Positions 1-3,426 of a stretch of DNA of 5,976 bases are shown piece after piece. The DNA comes from Bacteroidota bacterium (GTDB lineage: Bacteria > Bacteroidota > Bacteroidia > Chitinophagales > Saprospiraceae): NCBI GenBank assembly GCA_024280135.1, contig JAJRQS010000167.1, forward strand, positions 1 to 5,976, read 5' to 3'. Position 1 is the stretch's first letter. The number at the start of each line of letters is the position of its first letter. The position numbers and the translations under genes were made by a program. The notes beneath the pieces are model-generated. The model did not search any database, was not told the origin of the DNA, and saw nothing but the letters and a program-made list of their open reading frames with translations.

Positions 1-210
1 GAGTGTATGCGATAACTCATGCGGTGGGTGGATACTTACCTTTTTCTTGGTACGGACTTTACGTCCATCAATGACCATGGGTATGTCCCGTTGGCGAGCT
101 TTCGCCGCTTTAAGGGCTTTCTTTAATTCGATTTTTTCGGGTGACCCTGGCGCATAACTTAAAACAGGTTCATTATAAGCTGCTGGTAATTTAAAATGAG
201 CGTTTGACAT
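1..210 (-). CDS. pruA: L-glutamate gamma-semialdehyde (P5C) dehydrogenase, N-terminal fragment
   Basis: This is the 5' part of a gene that runs off the left edge of the window; 70 codons are visible. The family oxidises glutamate gamma-semialdehyde, the open form of delta-1-pyrroline-5-carboxylate, to glutamate with NAD+. It is the second step of proline breakdown and acts in the cytoplasm. The visible residues match the characteristic N-terminus of the stand-alone enzyme of roughly 540 residues: NEPVLSYAPGSPEK at 13-26, DIPMVIDGRKVRT at 42-54, and a PPHELSHTL stretch at 62-70. The ATG at 210 is chosen because the family normally begins with a short lead just before the NEPV-YAPGSPE motif. 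No Shine-Dalgarno sequence is visible upstream, as is common in Bacteroidota. The catalytic Cys and Glu lie outside the window, so activity cannot be judged. The gene is divergent from the coiled-coil gene at 526. Identification is by motif recognition and is fairly secure. Confidence 0.85.
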   Translation of the reverse strand, partial: MSNAHFKLPAAYNEPVLSYAPGSPEKIELKKALKAAKARQRDIPMVIDGRKVRTKKKVSIHPPHELSHTL

Positions 211-287
211 TCTATCTCGTATTTGATTAGGAAAATAAGGGTTCAGTTGCCTGAAAAAGCTGGATATTCCAAACTTTATAGCTTCAG

Positions 288-315
288 CAAAGATAGTAAT
301 TCTAGTTAGAACAAA
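288..315 (-). promoter_or_regulatory. Candidate Bacteroidota-type promoter for pruA
   Basis: On the minus strand TATCTTTG (288-295) matches the Bacteroidota -7 consensus TANNTTTG exactly. A TTTG (312-315) lies upstream as a possible -33 element. The 16-base gap is shorter than the usual 19 or so, which weakens the call. Use of this site would give a leader of roughly 70 bases before the pruA ATG. Chance matches are easy in AT-rich DNA. Confidence 0.3.
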
Positions 316-498
316 GCTTTTTTATAACCAAAACCACAAACAAGTGTCCAAATTGCGCGTAAAAAATCCACTTACTCAAAAATGCGTTACCCATTCAGCA
401 TAATCCGCTTGAAGAATACGTTAAATAAAGGGGTTCAAAAGAAACTTTACAGTTTAATGATGTAAAACAGCTTTTTTTTTCTATATTTAGGCTACCAA

Positions 499-506
499 TA
501 ATTTTG
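499..506 (+). promoter_or_regulatory. Candidate -7 box upstream of the coiled-coil gene
   Basis: TAATTTTG matches the Bacteroidota -7 consensus TANNTTTG and sits 19 bases before the ATG at 526, which implies a very short leader. No clean TTTG is present at the -33 position; a T-tract (472-480) occupies that area. A near-match, TATATTTA, lies at 482-489. This is motif evidence only. Confidence 0.3.
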
Positions 507-525
507 GAAGCAGAAACACAACTTT

Positions 526-591
526 ATGACAACTATTCGCCCTTATCTCTTGGTGCTTTTTTTGACCCTGTTCTCCACCTTGAGCTATGCT
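526..591 (+). other. Sec signal peptide of the coiled-coil protein
   Basis: The 22 codons give MTTIR, then a Leu/Phe-rich hydrophobic core, then a polar S-Y-A end followed by Gln. This fits signal peptidase I cleavage after A22. No cysteine is placed for lipoprotein processing: the nearest, C25, lacks a lipobox, because it is preceded by A-Q-N. Confidence 0.85.
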
Positions 592-3399
592 CAAAACTGT
601 GCAAAAAGCCTACTCGTTAATCGTACAGTCAGTGGTATCCACCAGCTGATTACCAGACCCATGACCATGATTGTCCGGAGCGATTACTCCTACCAACTTG
701 GCATCAACAGCGATGAAAAAGGAATACGTGTTGAGGTTCGCTCAATGGGCGGTCAGCCGTTAAATATTGACGATGAAATAATTTTTATGGATGCCAATCA
801 AATCCGTAAATCTTTCGTCTTCTTTTTGTCCCCTAAGAAAAAGAAAAAAGGTGGCATCATCTCTATTCAGAATTATCTTCAAATAGACTTGCCTACTTTG
901 GAGTGGCTTGCGCAAAAAAACATAACAGCTCTGTACTTTAAAGATGTTACCAAAAACAGAATATATAAATACACCATTAAACCAGACAAGCAAAAACAGT
1001 TTCGTGCTTTGATGAATTGTGCATTGTCTAATGTTGACAAATCTAATGCCAACAAAGCCGTAGCCAGAACATCCTCAAATAAACCACCATCAAGAAGTAG
1101 TTCTAATGTTTCTACCCCTGTAAAACGAACAAAAAAGCCAAGTTCAGACAAAGAAACAGCTGCACTCACAGAAACACTAAGTGAAACAAAAGCTAGATTA
1201 AGAAAGGAAATAAAAGAAGCCGAAGAAAAGGCTGAAGTAGCCAAATCAAAACTTCGTGAAGAAGTCGCCGAATCAACAAAAAGAGCAAGTGCTCAAAAAC
1301 AAAAATTAGCCACAGAAGTACTAGAGGCTAGAAAAAGAGCAGATGTAGAAATACAAAAAAGTAAAAAAGAAATTGCCAACTTGGTCGCAGAGGCTAGAAA
1401 AAAAGCTAAAACAGAAACTCAAAAGATCGAAATGGATGTACTTGAAGCGAAACAAAAAGCTGCGGATGCCATCAACGTTGCCAAACTTGAATCCGCTCAA
1501 CGAATTGCTGATATTAGAAAAAAAGCGACTGAAGAAGAAACGAAAATAAGTGCGGCTTTAAAAGAATCTAAAGGACAATATGCAGACGAAGTCTCTTCCG
1601 CCAAAGAAACGGCTGCAATGGAAATGAGAAAAATCCAAAAAGAATCTCAAACTTCCATCGCTAAAGCTAGAGAGAAAGCTAATTTAGAACAGCAAGCTAG
1701 CGTTTCTCAAGTACAAAAAGCAAAGCAAAAAGCTACAGAGACATTGCTGTCCATTGCCGAAAAACAAGCAAATGAAATCTCTAACTTAAAGGAAAAGGCA
1801 GCCATTCAAAAACAAGAAATTGCTATCGACATTGCGGAATCCAAAAGAAAAGCAGCTGAAGCAAAAGCATTAGTTTCTCGATCTCATACAGAAGAAATCG
1901 CCAATCTAAAAGAAAAATTAGCGCATGAAAAAAAACAACTAGTCAATAAAATAACAGAAGCCAAACTAGAAGCTAGTAAAGAATTAAATCGCATAAAACA
2001 ATCTATCGAAGAGGAACGTCTCAAAGCCGAAGAAGAAAAACAAAAAATAGCTAATGACGTAATTGTTTCAAAAACTGAGGCAAAAAGAAGCTTAGAAAAA
2101 ATAAAAGCAGAGCTTGCTCAACAAATAAAAGCTTCCAAACAAAAAAGTGAAGAACAAAAAACACTCCTTAGTCAAGAGGTCCTTGCTTCCAAGAAAAAAG
2201 CAAAAGAAGCAATTGACAAGATAAATCAAGAAGCAGAAAAAGCCATTCAATTAGCACAAAAAGAACTAGCTAGAATAAAAACGGAAGCTGCTCAAAAAGT
2301 AACGAAAGCAAAAGCTGCAGCTGATAAAGCCATTGCAAATGCAAAAAAAGAAGAAGAGTCTTCCGTTGCCAACTATAACACCTCATTGGGCAAAGCAAAA
2401 AACACCTATTCAAATGATGTAGCGATTGCAAAAGAAACAGCTCAACAGAAAATTGCTGAGCTAAAAAAGCAAGTTGAACAAGAAATAAAAAATATTAAAT
2501 CCAAGCATGAACAAGAAAAGACATTGACTACTCAAGAGGTCTTGGATAGTAAAAAAAATGCAGCGGAAATGGTCAAAAAATTTGAACAAGAAGCTGCTCA
2601 AAAAATCTCCGAACAAAAACAAAAATTGGCAAAAGAAGAACAAACACTGGCTGAAAAAACAGCTCTAATACGCAAACAAAATGCGGAAGCCGTAGCCGCA
2701 GCTATCAAAAATTCAGAAGCTGAAATTGCGAAAATACAAAAAGAACTAAACGAAGTAAAACAAGCTACTGCAAAAGAAATTGCGAAAACACAAGAAACCG
2801 CCGCCATTGAAATAGAAGCATTGGAAAAACAACGCCTGACTAGAAAAAAACAAATCAAACTAGACATTCAGGCACTAGAAGCCAACGCAACCCAACAAGC
2901 CAATGAAGCAAAGGCAAAAGCTGCTAAATCCATCGTCGAAGCGCAAGAAAACGCCATGATTGAAGTAGATGCTATTAATGCACAAGCACAATTGGCCATT
3001 ACTCAACTAAAAGCAGAAAATGCTAAAGAAACCAAAAAACTAAATCAACAACTTTTGGCTGAGAAACAAGCGGCTTTAGCAGAAATAAAAAAAGAACAAG
3101 AAAGAGCTCATACCGAAATTCAAGCAACGCAAGCAGAGGCATCTGAAAAAATAAAAAAGTATAACAAAGAAACTGCCGATGCTCGAAAAGCTTCGCTAAA
3201 TGAAATACTTACGGCTCAAAAAAATGCCGCAGATGATGTTTATAAAGCTAAGCAAAATGCAAAAGAACAAATTAATGCTGTCAAAGAAGAAACCGCCAAA
3301 GACATCAAACTTCTTTACCAACAAGTAAAAGATGCAGAAGCTAGATTGAAGGCAATTGAACAGCAAATAAAATCAAAAGAAGAACAATTAAAAAATTAA
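526..3399 (+). CDS. Exported long coiled-coil rod protein with a small N-terminal domain, function unknown
   Basis: This is a complete gene of 957 residues. Residues 1-22 form a Sec signal peptide: a basic start, a hydrophobic core and an SYA|QN cleavage site. The ATG at 526 is therefore well supported. Residues 23 to about 168 form a small domain with alternating beta-like segments. It holds the only two cysteines (C25, C165) and the only tryptophan (W127) of the protein, and a Lys-rich loop near 104-108. I do not recognise its family. Residues 171-209 are a Ser/Pro/Lys linker. From about 210 to the end the chain is Ala/Lys/Glu/Gln-rich helix with no Pro, Cys or Trp and only two Gly, and has hydrophobic residues spaced by 11 and a 40-residue super-repeat. 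There is no transmembrane segment after the signal peptide, no lipobox and no T9SS C-terminal domain, so a periplasmic or envelope-associated location is inferred. A structural, spacer or filament-forming role is plausible but unproven. Similarity searches will hit ATP synthase b, myosin-like and LEA-like proteins through composition alone. Confidence 0.9.
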   Translation: MTTIRPYLLVLFLTLFSTLSYAQNCAKSLLVNRTVSGIHQLITRPMTMIVRSDYSYQLGINSDEKGIRVEVRSMGGQPLNIDDEIIFMDANQIRKSFVFFLSPKKKKKGGIISIQNYLQIDLPTLEWLAQKNITALYFKDVTKNRIYKYTIKPDKQKQFRALMNCALSNVDKSNANKAVARTSSNKPPSRSSSNVSTPVKRTKKPSSDKETAALTETLSETKARLRKEIKEAEEKAEVAKSKLREEVAESTKRASAQKQKLATEVLEARKRADVEIQKSKKEIANLVAEARKKAKTETQKIEMDVLEAKQKAADAINVAKLESAQRIADIRKKATEEETKISAALKESKGQYADEVSSAKETAAMEMRKIQKESQTSIAKAREKANLEQQASVSQVQKAKQKATETLLSIAEKQANEISNLKEKAAIQKQEIAIDIAESKRKAAEAKALVSRSHTEEIANLKEKLAHEKKQLVNKITEAKLEASKELNRIKQSIEEERLKAEEEKQKIANDVIVSKTEAKRSLEKIKAELAQQIKASKQKSEEQKTLLSQEVLASKKKAKEAIDKINQEAEKAIQLAQKELARIKTEAAQKVTKAKAAADKAIANAKKEEESSVANYNTSLGKAKNTYSNDVAIAKETAQQKIAELKKQVEQEIKNIKSKHEQEKTLTTQEVLDSKKNAAEMVKKFEQEAAQKISEQKQKLAKEEQTLAEKTALIRKQNAEAVAAAIKNSEAEIAKIQKELNEVKQATAKEIAKTQETAAIEIEALEKQRLTRKKQIKLDIQALEANATQQANEAKAKAAKSIVEAQENAMIEVDAINAQAQLAITQLKAENAKETKKLNQQLLAEKQAALAEIKKEQERAHTEIQATQAEASEKIKKYNKETADARKASLNEILTAQKNAADDVYKAKQNAKEQINAVKEETAKDIKLLYQQVKDAEARLKAIEQQIKSKEEQLKN
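1276..3255 (+). repeat. 40-residue (120 bp) super-repeat within the coiled-coil rod
   Basis: Residues about 251-910 show a recurring unit of the form (K)Q-K-hydrophobic-x3-V/I-L-x-A/S-K-x-K-A-x3-I. The key V/I/L falls at residues 265, 305 and 345; at 436 and 476; at 512, 552, 592, 632 and 672; and at 752, with Ala at 792. The spacing is exactly 40 within each run, with phase shifts between runs (+11 between 345 and 436, -4 between 476 and 512). Matching stretches include ISNLKEK (418-424) with IANLKEK (458-464), and QEVLASKK (550-557) with QEVLDSKK (670-677), the latter 120 residues apart. Forty residues equal three hendecads plus one heptad. The DNA copies have diverged, so this is an old repeat recognisable mainly at protein level. 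Confidence 0.75.
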
Positions 3400-3426
3400 A
3401 CTTTCTTAACTAGGCAGTAGGCATAT
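3400..3426. other. 27 bp gap between convergent genes
   Basis: The stop of the coiled-coil gene (TAA, 3397-3399) and the stop of the minus-strand gene (TAG, read from 3429 to 3427) face each other across 27 bases. An imperfect inverted repeat (3414-3433, seven pairs with one mismatch and a six-base loop) overlaps the minus-strand stop. It has no adjoining T-run on either strand, so I do not call it a terminator. Confidence 0.5.

Larger units (their letters stand above)
211..525. other. Divergent intergenic region without a credible gene
   Basis: These 315 bases separate the start codons of pruA (minus) and the coiled-coil protein (plus). The longest ATG-started frame I followed on the plus strand is 27 codons (382-465), with no recognisable product. 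I see no tRNA, riboswitch fold, insertion-sequence end or CRISPR repeat. The content is AT-rich with a T-tract at 472-480. It probably holds the two divergent promoters annotated separately. Confidence 0.6.

Noticed and set aside
382..465. A 27-codon ATG frame on the plus strand, basic, ending just before the T-tract
   Set aside because: It is too short, has no recognisable motif, no neighbour evidence and no ribosome-binding cue. Chance frames of this size are common in AT-rich DNA.
760..1244. Minus-strand open frames opposite the coiled-coil gene (also 2461-2867)
   Set aside because: Their Phe/Leu/Ser-rich products are the expected shadow of Lys/Glu/Ala codons on the other strand, not membrane proteins.
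1153..3399. Assigning the rod protein to ATP synthase subunit b, TolA, myosin-like or SMC families
   Set aside because: Such resemblance comes from Ala/Lys/Glu composition. There is no TolA-type membrane anchor and C-terminal domain, no Walker motifs, and the protein has a cleavable signal peptide.
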